Counted from the first letter of the stretch, positions 42,149-52,093 are shown. The stretch is DNA of 64,000 bases from Caldilineaceae bacterium (GCA_022823185.1 JAJDXQ010000014.1:1-64000); one strand, 5' to 3'. Made by a program: numbers and translations. The notes: generated from the letters alone by a model not told the origin.

Positions 42149-43045
42149 ATGGGAGACAGGCTGGAGCAGTTTCGGGAGAGTATCGAGGCCGCGTGCCCTG
42201 AACTTGCGCTGGAGAGGGCCGAGCTGTTTCGGGCGGGGCAGAACAATTGGTTGGTTTTGGTTAACGGTGCATGGTTGTTTCGCTTTCCGAAGTTTGCGGA
42301 TGGCGTTGCCCGGCTGCGCCGGGAGGACGCGATTTTGGGGGCGGCGCGGCCGCGGCTGCCGCTGGCGACGCCGAACTACGTTTTCCGCAATCTGGACGAC
42401 GAGGTAGGGCGGGCTTTTGTCGGGTATCGCAAGCTGCCGGGCGAGCCGCTTTGGCCGGAGGCGTTCGCGGGGATCGGTGATGAAGGAACGATCGACCGAC
42501 TGGCCGCGGACATTGCGTCGTTTTTGCGGGCGCTGCACGCGATCCCGCCTGACGCAGTCGCGATTCCCCAGGAGCCGTCCGACTCGCCGGCTGGATGGCG
42601 GGAGCTCTTTGGGCGGATGGAGCAGGTCGTCTTCCCGCGGTTGACGGCCGAGGCGCGGGCGTGGACGACGGAGCGGTTCGACGCTTTCCTGGGGGAGGAT
42701 GAGCAGTTTGCATTCGACAACGTGCTGCGCCACGGTGACTTTGGGTCGAGCAATACGCTGTACAGCGCGGAGGAGCGGCGGGTTGTGGGCATGATCGATT
42801 TCGGTCATGCAGGAATCGGCGACCCTGCCGTCGACTTTGCGGGTCTGTGCGTCTGCTACGGGGAGGCGTTTTTGCGGCGTTGCGCCCGGGTCTATCCGTT
42901 GATGGATCAGTGCTGGGAACGGGTCCGCTTTTATGGCGAGTGCGCTTTTCTGCTGGAGGATGCGCTGTTCTGCATCGAACATGAACTGGAGGAGGCGGAC
43001 GGCGTCGTCAGGGAGATCAATAAGAAAGGGGGTAGGGCAGGTTGA
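42149..43045 (+). CDS. APH/choline-kinase-fold phosphotransferase
   Basis: A 298-residue kinase. The catalytic motif is LRHGDFGSSNTLY (Asp197, Asn202), and the metal-binding DFGHAGIGDPAVDFA contains Asp217. The N-lobe has a shortened glycine loop (FRAGQNNWLVLVNGAWLFRFPK). Family members phosphorylate aminoglycosides, macrolides, homoserine, choline or fructosamines; no substrate can be deduced here, so resistance should not be assumed. ATG 42149 was chosen over the TTG at 42137. It follows the DUF255 gene on the same strand. Confidence 0.88.
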   Translation: MGDRLEQFRESIEAACPELALERAELFRAGQNNWLVLVNGAWLFRFPKFADGVARLRREDAILGAARPRLPLATPNYVFRNLDDEVGRAFVGYRKLPGEPLWPEAFAGIGDEGTIDRLAADIASFLRALHAIPPDAVAIPQEPSDSPAGWRELFGRMEQVVFPRLTAEARAWTTERFDAFLGEDEQFAFDNVLRHGDFGSSNTLYSAEERRVVGMIDFGHAGIGDPAVDFAGLCVCYGEAFLRRCARVYPLMDQCWERVRFYGECAFLLEDALFCIEHELEEADGVVREINKKGGRAG

Positions 43046-43275
43046 GGTTTGTTTGAATTGAGTTTCGCGGGATTGGGATTTGGTTTTTCCGCGGAGGGAC
43101 GGTGAGAACAGGTCAAACTCCTGTCATCCACGGAGGGCCAAAGAGGACCACGGAGAACTGCTCTACACCTTTGATCCGCGAAGGGTCGCGAAGGGCCGCG
43201 AAGAACCGATTGACACCTATGTTTTTCCACGGAAGGGCGGGGCGTATGGCTGGCCCCAAACGCCCACCCTGCACA

Positions 43276-44073
43276 TCATTTGAAGCCTAACTCCACCAGC
43301 TTGCCCACCATGCCCTTGATGCGCGGCTGTTCGCTGTACAGGAAAGCATCTTCGTACACGCGGGCCGATTGCGTATACTGCATGTTCTCCACGTGCTTGA
43401 GGTTGCTTTGGTAGACCCGTTTCAGAAAGTCGATGTGCTCATCCTTTGACGGCTGCGCGCCGAAATTCATGGTGAACATGCGCCGCCCCGTCTTCCCGCC
43501 GAACGCGGCATGCCACAGGTTCTGGTTGAAGAAGACCACATCCCCGGGCTGGGACTCGAGCGGGAAACTGGGCACGCCGGGGCCGTCCGTATCGAACGGC
43601 CTCAGGCCGGACTCGGCGCGCTGCCCATGGAGCGGGTCGAGCGCGGCGTGCAACGGCAGTTGATGCGAGCCGGGGATCACCCGCAGGCAGCCGGTATCCC
43701 TTGTCACCCGGTCCAGGTAGAAGGCGACCTTGATGCGCCCATAGTCTAGTTCCGAGCCGTCAGGATGCCAGTCGGTGTCGCCGACGTAGAGGTTGCCGTC
43801 GGACCCGATCCAGACGAAGCCGGGGCCGAGCAGCTGCTCCAGGGGCTGGTAGATGCGATCATCCTCGACCAGGCCGGACAGCAGCGGCCGCTTCTCGATG
43901 AAGCCGAGGACAGCCTGCCGCGCCGCCCCATCAAACGGCTGGCCCTTGCGGTCGGCGGCCAGCACGTCGTCGAACGCGCGGCTGACCTCCGTCATCTCGG
44001 TCGCGGAGAAGCACTGCCGCCTGATGACGAAGCCAAATGTCTCAAAGTGAGCAATCTGTTCCGTAGTCAACAT
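43276..44073 (-). CDS. Phytanoyl-CoA dioxygenase (PhyH) family Fe(II)/2-oxoglutarate oxygenase
   Basis: A 265-residue double-stranded beta-helix enzyme. Iron ligands are His103 and Asp105 (DWHPDG) and His188 (NLWHAAFGG); Arg198 would bind 2-oxoglutarate. It probably hydroxylates a small molecule; many PhyH proteins in environmental Chloroflexota accompany sugar or osmolyte catabolism. It lies 45 bp downstream of the isomerase gene and behind a sugar ABC transporter, so the substrate is likely imported by that system (inference). Confidence 0.92.
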   Translation of the reverse strand: MLTTEQIAHFETFGFVIRRQCFSATEMTEVSRAFDDVLAADRKGQPFDGAARQAVLGFIEKRPLLSGLVEDDRIYQPLEQLLGPGFVWIGSDGNLYVGDTDWHPDGSELDYGRIKVAFYLDRVTRDTGCLRVIPGSHQLPLHAALDPLHGQRAESGLRPFDTDGPGVPSFPLESQPGDVVFFNQNLWHAAFGGKTGRRMFTMNFGAQPSKDEHIDFLKRVYQSNLKHVENMQYTQSARVYEDAFLYSEQPRIKGMVGKLVELGFK

Positions 44074-44118
44074 CGTGCGCGATTCCCTCCTGCTGTGCGC
44101 CAGCTCTTCATTGTCCGA

Positions 44119-45006
44119 TTATCCGATCCCGATATCGCGCAAGTAGGCGCGCGTCCTTTTGGCAATCGGCAGGGGCTTGTCGAACGGCGCCGGGTACATG
44201 TCCTGCTCGACCACCGCCCAGCCGTCAAAACCGATATTGCGCAGCACGTCGCGGAAGGCCAGAAAGTCAACGTCCCCCAAGGCCGGCTCGACAAACATAT
44301 CCATCCTGACCGCCTCGGCGAACGTGACGCCGGAGGCCTCGACCTTCTGCTGCACGGCGCGGTCGACGCTCTTGATGTGCAGATAGGGGATGCGCGCGTG
44401 ATGCTGGCGCATAAACTCGACCGCGTCGCCGCCGCGATAGGCATGATGCCCCACATCCAGACATATCCCCACGCGTTCCGGGTCGGTCTGCGCCAGGAAT
44501 GTCTCGATCTGCTCCGTATACTCGACGTGCGTCTCGGCATGGGGATGGAACACCAGCTGCAGGCCGAACCGGTCGCGGGCGATGTCGGCCACTCTGTGTG
44601 TCGTATCGATCAACCGTTTCCAGGCGTCGCTGTCCAGCTCGGTCGGCTCCACCATTGCGCCCGTTTTCAGGTCGGAGTACATGCCGTCGATCAGCACGAG
44701 GAAACCGGCGCCCAACTCCCGCAACAGTTCACCCGCGCCCAGCACCTGCCGCTCCAACTCCGGCCACTTCGCCGGGTCTTCCAGGCTCTCGAGGGCAAAC
44801 GTCCCCGCCACCTTCAGGCCGCGGCCGTCCAACTCGCGGCGCAAAGTCGGCAGTTTAGTGGGAAGATAACCGTAAGGCCCCAGTTCGATCCCTTCATAAC
44901 CGGCTTCGGCGGCCTCATCCAGAAAACGATGCCACGGAGTCTGCAAGGGATCATTCGGGAACCAGATGCCCCACGAGTCAGGCCCGGTCCCAATTTTAGC
45001 CGCCAT
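44119..45006 (-). CDS. Sugar phosphate isomerase/epimerase-type TIM barrel (IolE-like)
   Basis: A 295-residue AP-endonuclease-2-like TIM barrel. Landmarks are GTGPDSWGIWFPND at the start, EGIELGPYGYLP, LVFHPHAETHVE, VGICLDVGHHAYRGGD and YLHIKSVD. These carry the His/Glu/Asp metal ligands typical of inosose dehydratases and sugar epimerases. The start resembles IolE in particular. The location between a sugar ABC transporter and a PhyH oxygenase supports a role in breaking down an imported polyol or sugar. Cytoplasmic. Confidence 0.9.
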   Translation of the reverse strand: MAAKIGTGPDSWGIWFPNDPLQTPWHRFLDEAAEAGYEGIELGPYGYLPTKLPTLRRELDGRGLKVAGTFALESLEDPAKWPELERQVLGAGELLRELGAGFLVLIDGMYSDLKTGAMVEPTELDSDAWKRLIDTTHRVADIARDRFGLQLVFHPHAETHVEYTEQIETFLAQTDPERVGICLDVGHHAYRGGDAVEFMRQHHARIPYLHIKSVDRAVQQKVEASGVTFAEAVRMDMFVEPALGDVDFLAFRDVLRNIGFDGWAVVEQDMYPAPFDKPLPIAKRTRAYLRDIGIG

Positions 45007-45287
45007 CTCTGCGCCTCCTCATCCAGTTTGGGTTCACCTTGAGATTCGCTTCGTCCATTGCTGCGTACTCAGTTTTGGCGCAGAGGCAGGCAGGTTGTCT
45101 ATGCACCTGAGACGCGGACCGCGCGCGAAGTCCTGGTTTCCAACGAGATCCACAGCAACAGTCGTTTGGCGGCAGCGTCCAAGATTATCCAACCAGACAG
45201 AAGATCGCGGCGGTGTTCACTGACTTCGGGAGACTGCGCCGCTTCTGCGGGCCATGCAAAGGTTACAGTGGGGCGCAAACGCCTCCG
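45007..45287. other. Gap between isomerase and sugar permease genes
   Basis: 281 bp with no gene or clear hairpin. It is long enough for a separate promoter for the isomerase-PhyH pair. Confidence 0.4.
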
Positions 45288-46229
45288 TCATCCTTTGATC
45301 CCGCTGATCACGACGCCCTGGATGAAATAACGCTGGGTGAAAAAGAACAGGACCACCGGTGGTATCGTCAGCACGGTCGCCATCGCCATGATCGCGTTCC
45401 ACGTCGGCGGCACATAGGCGCCCGCGCCCCACACCGCCACCTGCTGCCATTGCCGGATCGCGATCGCAAGGGTGTACTTTTCCTGCGAGTTCAGATAGAT
45501 CAGCGGCGCCAGAAAATCATTCCACTCCGCCATAAAGGTGAAGATCGCCACCGTCGCCAGCGCCGGTTTCGACATCGGCAGAATGATCCGCCACAGTATG
45601 GCGAAGGTCCCCGCGCCGTCGATGCGCGCCGCATCGTCGTAATCGCGCGGGATGGTCATAAAGAACTGTCGCAACAGGAAGATGAAGAAGGCGCCCCCGC
45701 CGAAAAAATGGGGCACAATCAGCGGCCTGAATGAGTCCAACCAACCCAAATTGCGAAACAGGAGATACTGCGGGATCAGCACCACGTGATAGGGGATCAT
45801 CATCGTGCTCAGCACCAGCAGAAAGAGCGCATTGCGGCCCGGGAAACGCAGCCTGGCAAAGACATAGGCGGTCAGGCTGGCGCTTAGCAGACGCCCCGCC
45901 TCCACCCCTATCACAATCGTCATCGTGTTTAGCAAAGAGCGCCAGAAGGGAAACTGGTTCCACGCATCCACGTAGTTCCACCACTGGATCTGTTCAGCGA
46001 TCAGCCGCGGCGGATACTCGAAGACAAAGCCCTCCGGCTTAAACGAGGCGCTCACCATCCAGACCAGAGGCGCGACGAGAACAATGGTCAGGACGGCCAG
46101 CGCCAGGTACAGGAAGGTCCTGCCGAGCAGACGTTGCCCCAGCTCCTGGCGGCGTATCCACGCCCCGCCCATCTCGGGCGGCGGTTGAGCCAGCGCTCCT
46201 CCAGCTTGCGCGCTTCCTGAATCTGACAT
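45288..46229 (-). CDS. Carbohydrate ABC transporter permease (MalG type)
   Basis: A 313-residue permease with six membrane segments and the EAA loop DYDDAARIDGAGTFAILWRIILPMSKPAL. The end (FFFTQRYFIQGVVISGIKG) is diagnostic of MalG/UgpE-type subunits. It follows the MalF-type gene by 3 bp. No ATPase gene is present; a shared MsmK-like ATPase elsewhere is likely, as is common for these systems. Confidence 0.95.
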   Translation of the reverse strand: MSDSGSAQAGGALAQPPPEMGGAWIRRQELGQRLLGRTFLYLALAVLTIVLVAPLVWMVSASFKPEGFVFEYPPRLIAEQIQWWNYVDAWNQFPFWRSLLNTMTIVIGVEAGRLLSASLTAYVFARLRFPGRNALFLLVLSTMMIPYHVVLIPQYLLFRNLGWLDSFRPLIVPHFFGGGAFFIFLLRQFFMTIPRDYDDAARIDGAGTFAILWRIILPMSKPALATVAIFTFMAEWNDFLAPLIYLNSQEKYTLAIAIRQWQQVAVWGAGAYVPPTWNAIMAMATVLTIPPVVLFFFTQRYFIQGVVISGIKG

Positions 46230-46232
46230 GTC

Positions 46233-47138
46233 TTACTCCTGCGCGCCCTCATAGAAGACAGTTGTGCGCGAAATGCGCAGCGAAAGCAGCGTGATCACCA
46301 GCAGGATGACAAAGAGCAGCCAGGCCATCGCCGCGGCATAACCCATTTGCAGATATTCCCAACCGGTGCGGTACAGGTAGAGCAAATAGAACAGACTGGC
46401 TTCGCCCGGCCCGCCATTGGTGGTGACAAACGCCACCGTAAATACCTGGAAGGTGCCGATCATGCCGGTCAGGAAGACAAAGAAGATGACCGGCGAGGTC
46501 ATCGGCAAGGTCACGTTGAGGAATCGACGCCAGGCATTGGCGCCGTCGACCTTGGACGCATCATACAGTTCGGTGGGCACGCCCTGCAGGGCCGACAGAT
46601 AGAGCAGAAGCGTACCCCCGACCGCCCATGCCGACATGAGAATGAAGGCGGCAAGCACCCAGTTGGGATCGCCGAACCACTTGGGGCCCGGCAGGCCGAT
46701 GGCGCGCAGCGACTGATTGAGCAGCCCGACGTCGGACTGCAACATCCACGAAAAGACGTAGGCGACAGCCATGGCAGGCACGACGGCCGGCATGTAGAAG
46801 GCGGTGCGCCAGAACGAGAGGCCCTTGACCTTCAAGTTCAGGAGCAGCGCCATGGCATAGCCGACAATCACCTGCACCGGCACGGCCACCATTGTATAGA
46901 TCACAGTGACCCGTAACGACTGCCATAGCGTTTCGTCGCCGGACGCCATGCGCGCGTAGTTCTCGAAGCCGCTCCAACGCGGCGCCGAGAGAATGTCGTA
47001 GCGCGTGAATGACAGATAGAATGAATAGATCAGGGGGCCGGCGGTGAAGATCACGAACCCCAGCAGAAAGGGGAGCAGACCGATGTAGGCGTCGAGCGTC
47101 TCGCGCGCTTGCAAGGTTAGATCTCGTTTCCAGAACAT
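46233..47138 (-). CDS. Carbohydrate ABC transporter permease (MalF/UgpA type)
   Basis: A 301-residue permease with six membrane segments and the EAA loop ELYDASKVDGANAWRRFLNVTLPMTSPVI. It dimerises with the MalG-type partner. ATG 47138 was taken as the start because the homologous region (FWKRDLTLQARETLDAYIGLLPF) begins there and a G-rich ribosome site precedes it; ATG 47162 is the alternative. Confidence 0.94.
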   Translation of the reverse strand: MFWKRDLTLQARETLDAYIGLLPFLLGFVIFTAGPLIYSFYLSFTRYDILSAPRWSGFENYARMASGDETLWQSLRVTVIYTMVAVPVQVIVGYAMALLLNLKVKGLSFWRTAFYMPAVVPAMAVAYVFSWMLQSDVGLLNQSLRAIGLPGPKWFGDPNWVLAAFILMSAWAVGGTLLLYLSALQGVPTELYDASKVDGANAWRRFLNVTLPMTSPVIFFVFLTGMIGTFQVFTVAFVTTNGGPGEASLFYLLYLYRTGWEYLQMGYAAAMAWLLFVILLVITLLSLRISRTTVFYEGAQE

Positions 47139-47207
47139 CGGTCGCCCCCCCCTTTCAAACACTGTTTGATCGCGTCCTCTGACCGCGTAATTCTGCGGCT
47201 TGCCGAC

Positions 47208-48593
47208 TCAGGCGCGGTCGATCTCGGCGTCGATGGCCGCGTCTGCGTCCTGCATCGCCTGCTCCACGCCCTTCTCGCCGATGAGCACTTTCTCCAGCTC
47301 TGAGCGAATCGTGTCCTGCAGGAATCGTCCGTTGCGGCCGAATCCGGCGCGATTGAACATGTTCACATCTTCTGAACAGTAGTCGCAGTCGGACATGCCG
47401 GCCAGGCGCGACAACATGATGCGCGTGATTACGCCCAGATCGCCTTCCGGCAGCGTGTCCAGGTAGTAGGCGGGGTCATAGGCGGAAATCGTGGCCGCCA
47501 GATCGACCAGAGCCTGTCCAACCTCGTAGTCGGTGGTCTGGATGAGCGCCGCCTGCTGCGCCTGCGGAATCAGGTCGGATGCCTTGTTTACGCTCCAGTG
47601 GTTTGCGCCAACGCCATGCACGCGACGGTCCACGAACGGCATGTGCATGAAGCCCAGCTCGAAGGGGAGTTCAGCCATGAGATAGGTCTGGTTGGTCCAA
47701 CTGATGACCGCGGCGGCCAGCCCCGCTCTGAACAGGCCTCCCTCGACGCCTTGCTGGGCTTCCAGCGTGGGCGCCACCCCATGCACGAGCGTCAGATCGA
47801 CGATATCGTGCGCCGCCGAGATAGCCGCCTCTGCATCCAGCAACGCCTCGGTTTCAGCGAAGGCCCACGGATCATCGACCAGGTCGGCTCCGTAGCTGGC
47901 CATCTGGTATGCCAGACTGGTTGCGTCTGTGATGGCGCCGGCATAGCCATACTGCTCGTAGGTTCCGTCGGACGCCTTGATGGTGACAGCCTGGAGGAAG
48001 GCCACGAAGTCGTCCCAGTGCCACATGTCGAAGTTGTCCCTGCCGTACAAGGGCAGTTCATCTTCAGGGTACCCGGCCTCCCGCACCAGGTCCAGATTCA
48101 GATAGACCGAGCGGCCCTGCATGGTGAAGAGGCTCAACGCCAGGATATCGCCGTTGTAGCCAACCTCAAGCGCCGGATCAACGTTCCACTTGCTCATGTC
48201 CAAATCGGAGGCTTCCAAGAAGTCATTGTAGGGTACAAAAATGTCCTTGGGGAAGAAATCTGCGTTGTGGCTCTGGTCAAGCTGGATGATATCCGGCGCC
48301 ACACCGCCTGCCACCTGGGTCAGGACTTTGGTCAGATACTCGCCCCAGGGATAGATCTCCTGCGCGACCGTGACGTTGGTCTTTTCCTCAACGATGGGCA
48401 GCCAATGGTTGTGCTGCTCACCCCACCAGTGTGACAGTCTGATCTCAACAGCCTCTTCGGCCATCGCGTCCCCGCTCTCTTCGGCGGCGGGAGCGGCTGC
48501 CGGCTGGCCGGCGCAGGCGGAGAGCAGCGCGCCGGCTGTGCCGGCTGCTGAAAGCTGCAGAAAACCACGTCGGCTCATTCTTTTCGCAGTCAT
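47208..48593 (-). CDS. Carbohydrate-binding lipoprotein of an ABC transporter (SBP family 1), Tat-type signal
   Basis: A 461-residue binding protein. The N-terminus has a twin-arginine motif (SRRGFLQLSAAG) followed by the lipobox LLSACAG, so it is probably folded before export and then lipid-anchored. The body has the family-1 pattern (GEYLTKVLTQVAGGVAPDIIQLDQ, YEQYGYAGAITDA). It hands substrate to the MalF/MalG-type permeases downstream. The imported sugar is unknown. Confidence 0.94.
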   Translation of the reverse strand: MTAKRMSRRGFLQLSAAGTAGALLSACAGQPAAAPAAEESGDAMAEEAVEIRLSHWWGEQHNHWLPIVEEKTNVTVAQEIYPWGEYLTKVLTQVAGGVAPDIIQLDQSHNADFFPKDIFVPYNDFLEASDLDMSKWNVDPALEVGYNGDILALSLFTMQGRSVYLNLDLVREAGYPEDELPLYGRDNFDMWHWDDFVAFLQAVTIKASDGTYEQYGYAGAITDATSLAYQMASYGADLVDDPWAFAETEALLDAEAAISAAHDIVDLTLVHGVAPTLEAQQGVEGGLFRAGLAAAVISWTNQTYLMAELPFELGFMHMPFVDRRVHGVGANHWSVNKASDLIPQAQQAALIQTTDYEVGQALVDLAATISAYDPAYYLDTLPEGDLGVITRIMLSRLAGMSDCDYCSEDVNMFNRAGFGRNGRFLQDTIRSELEKVLIGEKGVEQAMQDADAAIDAEIDRA

Positions 48594-49129
48594 CGTCGAA
48601 ACTCCTCCTTGTCGTTGCGCGCTGACAGGTTGCGCTCATCTGACAACGTGCCAGCACATTGAACATTGTCCCGAAGCGCAGACTACATTACGGCTCATTT
48701 CGGAAGACATCACCCCCTTGGCGCCCAGATCCTTCCACGTCAACTGTGATTGTTGTGATGAGAGTGACCAGCGGCATAGAACGCTCGCTGCGCAGGGCAA
48801 TGAACTGCGTCAATCAGTGTCCTTGTTGGACGGTCTCAACTGCGGTCCGTTTGTATCGAGGATATGGAATATAATTACAAATTTACCACACGTGACCTGT
48901 CTTGCCAATCGCATTTTTGATTCCGGGCGCAGTCCGGAATGAGGGTGAGATATACTGACAGGACGGGATGGGTGGTTTTATGGAAGAGGAAAGGGATAGT
49001 TGGAAGAGTCAATGGGGGGAGAAGGGCGGGGCGCGGAGGGGCCGCCGACACAGGGCAAGGCGACAAGGTGGAAGGGCGGGGGTTGGGGGAGGCCCCGAAT
49101 TGCAGGGGTCAGGGGCAAGGAGCCCGGGG
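48594..49129. other. Upstream region of the sugar transporter, no gene
   Basis: About 535 bp. An AT-rich patch at about 48855-48895 stands out and could hold promoter or operator sites. Near 49100-49135 there is a short G-rich repeat of the CAGGGGTCAGGGG type. No LacI- or ROK-type regulator gene lies nearby. Confidence 0.45.
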
Positions 49130-49765
49130 TCAGTTGTTGTCGGCTCGGGGCGCGAGTCTGTTCCAGAGCAGGTCGAGTTTGAAGAGATTGATGTGGAGGC
49201 TGCGGACGGCGTTCCACATGGTGTTGCGGGCGGTGACGGCTGCTTCCTGGTTGTTGGCGGCGTGTGCCTGGCGCCAGTTCTGGGCCTGTTGGGCGTGGGT
49301 GTCAGCGGCGCGGCGGGCTTCGGCGGCGAGGGCTTCGGCGTCGCGCACGAAGGCGTCGAGCTGGTCTGCGAGAGGGCCGGTGTCGTCCACGTCGTCGTAG
49401 AAGGTGTTGGTGCGGAACTGCGGCGGGTGGACGGAGCCGTCGGGGTCGCGGCCGGTGTGCGTGGGCTGGATGTGGGGGGTTACGGAGAGGAACATCACGG
49501 TGCGGCGGTCGGGCAGCAGGTTGCGCACCTGGTGGATTTCGTCGGCGAGGGCGATGCACAGCTGGCCGGCTTCGAGGACTTCGGTATGGCCGGCGATCAT
49601 GAACTCGGCTTTGCCTTCGAGGATGAGGAATATTTCGTGGCCGAGATCATGGCTGTGGAGCCTGTCGACCTGGCCGGGCTCCATGTGATAGAGGCGGGCG
49701 CGGATCTCCGGGGTCGTCAGTACGTTCTTGTTTACGTCGCGGAAATCATAGACTTCGAAGGGCAT
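49130..49765 (-). CDS. Cupin-domain protein
   Basis: A 211-residue protein. The cupin barrel (residues about 20-110) has motif 1 in RLHSHDLGHEIFLILEGKAEFMI (two His and a Glu as metal ligands) and a shorter motif 2 near DEIHQVRNL. A C-terminal helical region of about 85 residues has no assigned family. It could be a metal-dependent isomerase, oxygenase or sensor. ATG 49765 has AGGAG at 8 nt; the longer frame to 49924 runs into the divergent promoter region. It is divergent from the LLM oxidoreductase gene. Confidence 0.85.
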   Translation of the reverse strand: MPFEVYDFRDVNKNVLTTPEIRARLYHMEPGQVDRLHSHDLGHEIFLILEGKAEFMIAGHTEVLEAGQLCIALADEIHQVRNLLPDRRTVMFLSVTPHIQPTHTGRDPDGSVHPPQFRTNTFYDDVDDTGPLADQLDAFVRDAEALAAEARRAADTHAQQAQNWRQAHAANNQEAAVTARNTMWNAVRSLHINLFKLDLLWNRLAPRADNN

Positions 49766-50026
49766 GGGGTTCGCTCCTGTAACGGGATGGTCGCGCAGAC
49801 TTGATCGGGTCCGCCGCAGCGCTGAGGGAGAAGAGGCCATGTAATGCGGCTCCGCCCGGCGCCGGCTACGGGCTGTTTGCGCCTGCTCTGGTATGATTGT
49901 GATGGAAGCGGATATGAAATGCAAGCCGGCAGGGCGGGCAGTCTGCCGGCAGCGGACTCTCTAGCTGACCCAACGCGCGTCTGGCGCTGTGAAGGCGGGG
50001 CGCGCGCCATCTCTGAGGAGGCAAGT

Positions 50027-50920
50027 ATGGGCATCCCTGTGGGCATCAACACGTGGTCCCGCCACGTGACGGAGCTTTTTCCCTATCTGGACCAGATCAT
50101 TCATCCGTTCGATTCGCTGTGGTTCCCGGACCATGTGCAGTACAACGGGCACAACGTGGCGGAGGGGTGGACGATGGCGGTGTACGCGCTGGCGCGCTAC
50201 CCGGACAAGCTGGTGGGGCACGACGTGCTGTGCAACAGTTTTCGCAACCCCGGGCATCTGGCGAAGATGGCGGCGACGGCGCAGGCGTTCTCCGGCGGGC
50301 GGGTGGTGATCGGGATCGGCGCGGGCTGGAATGAGGAGGAGTACCGGGGATATGGCTGGCCGTTCCCAGGGGCGAGGACTCGAATCGAGCAGCTGGCGGA
50401 GGCGATCCAGATTTTGCGGGCGATGTGGACGGATACGCCGGTCAACTTTGCGGGCAAGCATTACCAGATGGAGAACGGGTATTGCGAGCCGAAGCCGGAA
50501 ATTGTGCCGCCGATCATGGTTGGGGGCGGCGGGGAGCGGTATCTGCTGCGGGTGGTGGCGGAGCATGCGGACTGGTGGAACTGGGTGTGCAGCGACGTGG
50601 AGATGTATGCGCACAAGCAGTCGGTGCTGCAGGAGCACTGCCGCGCGGCGGGGCGGGATTATGACGAGATTTTGCAGGTGATGCACGTGAGCGTGCTGAT
50701 CGCCGAGAATGAGAGCGAGCTGCAGCGGTTGCGAGAGGACCCTGACGTGCGTCCGTCGGGCGAGGGCACGATTGAGGGGACGCCGGCGCAGGTGACGGAT
50801 GCGCTGCTGCGGATTGTGGAGCAGGGCGCGCAACGGCTTACGGTCAATATCGCGGATTCGCCGCGGGTGGAGGGGTCTTTCTTGTTCGCGGCGACGGTGC
50901 TGCCGCATTTGAGTGGGTAG
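50027..50920 (+). CDS. Luciferase-like (LLM class) flavin/F420-dependent oxidoreductase
   Basis: A 297-residue TIM-barrel oxidoreductase. Family blocks are LWFPDHVQ, LVGHDVLCNSFRNPGHLAKMAATAQAFSGGRVVIGIGAGWNEEEYRGYGWPF, and PPIMVGGGGERYLLRVVAEHADWWNW. The GIGAGWNEEEY block and lack of a monooxygenase partner favour the F420-dependent subgroup, but FMN use cannot be excluded. Start ATG 50027 has a perfect GAGGAGG 5-6 nt upstream. One of only three plus-strand genes; it converges with the enolase-superfamily gene at 50954. Confidence 0.93.
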   Translation: MGIPVGINTWSRHVTELFPYLDQIIHPFDSLWFPDHVQYNGHNVAEGWTMAVYALARYPDKLVGHDVLCNSFRNPGHLAKMAATAQAFSGGRVVIGIGAGWNEEEYRGYGWPFPGARTRIEQLAEAIQILRAMWTDTPVNFAGKHYQMENGYCEPKPEIVPPIMVGGGGERYLLRVVAEHADWWNWVCSDVEMYAHKQSVLQEHCRAAGRDYDEILQVMHVSVLIAENESELQRLREDPDVRPSGEGTIEGTPAQVTDALLRIVEQGAQRLTVNIADSPRVEGSFLFAATVLPHLSG

Positions 50921-50953
50921 TTTGAGGGCGCTGCAGTGGCGCTTTTCGCAGGC

Positions 50954-52090
50954 TCAGTCGGTGGCCACGGTGAGGGAGCGCACGCGATCTTCGTCCCAGA
51001 CGGCGCCCCAGCCAGGGCCGTTGGGCGGGGCGATGCGGCCGTCTTCGATGAGGGGGGCGTTGAGGAGACCCCACGCCTCGCCCTCGGCGCGCAGGTCGCG
51101 GGGACCGTTTGCGCCGAAGAGTTCGAAAAAGTCGGTGTTGTCGATGCAGCAGCCGGCTGCGGCATGCCCGATTCCGTAGAGATGGCCGGGACCGTGCAGT
51201 TCGACGTTTGCGCCGTGCAGCTCGGCGAAGTGGGCCAGTTTAAGGACCAGAGTGAGGCCATGGCCTACGCGTGCGCGCAGCCGGTCTGTTGCGCCCTGGA
51301 TGAGCCACTGGGCGGAAAGGTCCACGTCGTGGCAGAGCCGTTCGGTGGCCATGATGGGGATGGTGAGCGTGCGGCAGAGCTCCTGGTACTGGTTCATCTT
51401 CTGTTCGTGCATCGGCTCTTCTAGCCAGACGTAGTCCAACTCCTCCATTGCTTTTCCCACTTCGATGGCTTCGCGCAGGGTATAAGAGCAGACGGGATCG
51501 TTGAGCAGGTCGTAACTGTCGCCTACGTTTTTGCGAATTTCGGTGAGCAGGGGGATATCGCCCTTGCCGCCCCGGTAGGTGTGCAGTTTGTAGGCGTTTA
51601 CGCCGAAGGCGCGGCCGCGCTCGATGTGATCGAGATAGCCCTGTGGGGTCAGCTCGTGGTCGGTGAGGTAGACGGGCAGGCGGTCGCGCACGCGGCCGAT
51701 GAGGGCGTAGACGGGCAGGCCGGCGGCTTTGCCGGCGATGTCCCAGAGGCAGTTGTCGAAGTCACCGAACCAGCCGGGCTGCTGGTAGACCCAGCGCGTG
51801 CCTTTTTGCAGCATCTGGAAGAGCCGTTCGCGGGCGAAGGGGCTTTCGCCGATGGCGTGGGTCTTGAGGATGTCGAGCTGGGCCCTGGTGATGGAGGCGG
51901 GGGCGACGCGGCCGGTGATGCCCTGGTCGGTTTCCACGTCGAGAATCTGCATCTGCATGGGTGTGGTGGAGGACAGTGGGGTGTGCGTGTACTGAATGCG
52001 GCGCAGGCCGGCGGTCTGTTTCAGCCGGTAGTCGGGTTGGGTGAGGGTTGGGTGTTGGAGTGTGCGGAGTTTGACGTCGGTGATTTTCAT
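50954..52090 (-). CDS. Enolase-superfamily sugar-acid dehydratase/racemase (mandelate racemase/MLE group), copy 1
   Basis: A 378-residue protein with the N-terminal capping domain and TIM barrel of the superfamily. NAYKLHTYRGG carries the base Lys. Metal ligands lie in LLNDPVCS (Asp), WLEEPMHE (Glu) and MATERLCHD (Glu). Near the end HGPGHLYGIGHAAAGC replaces the usual second-base region. It probably dehydrates an acid sugar. Roughly 80% identical by eye to the next gene upstream, from which it is separated by 195 bp including a heptamer repeat just before its start. Confidence 0.92.
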   Translation of the reverse strand: MKITDVKLRTLQHPTLTQPDYRLKQTAGLRRIQYTHTPLSSTTPMQMQILDVETDQGITGRVAPASITRAQLDILKTHAIGESPFARERLFQMLQKGTRWVYQQPGWFGDFDNCLWDIAGKAAGLPVYALIGRVRDRLPVYLTDHELTPQGYLDHIERGRAFGVNAYKLHTYRGGKGDIPLLTEIRKNVGDSYDLLNDPVCSYTLREAIEVGKAMEELDYVWLEEPMHEQKMNQYQELCRTLTIPIMATERLCHDVDLSAQWLIQGATDRLRARVGHGLTLVLKLAHFAELHGANVELHGPGHLYGIGHAAAGCCIDNTDFFELFGANGPRDLRAEGEAWGLLNAPLIEDGRIAPPNGPGWGAVWDEDRVRSLTVATD

Positions 52091-52093
52091 AAC

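Noticed and set aside
42149..43045. Antibiotic-resistance call for the APH-fold kinase
   Set aside because: The fold is shared by many metabolic kinases and nothing nearby supports resistance.
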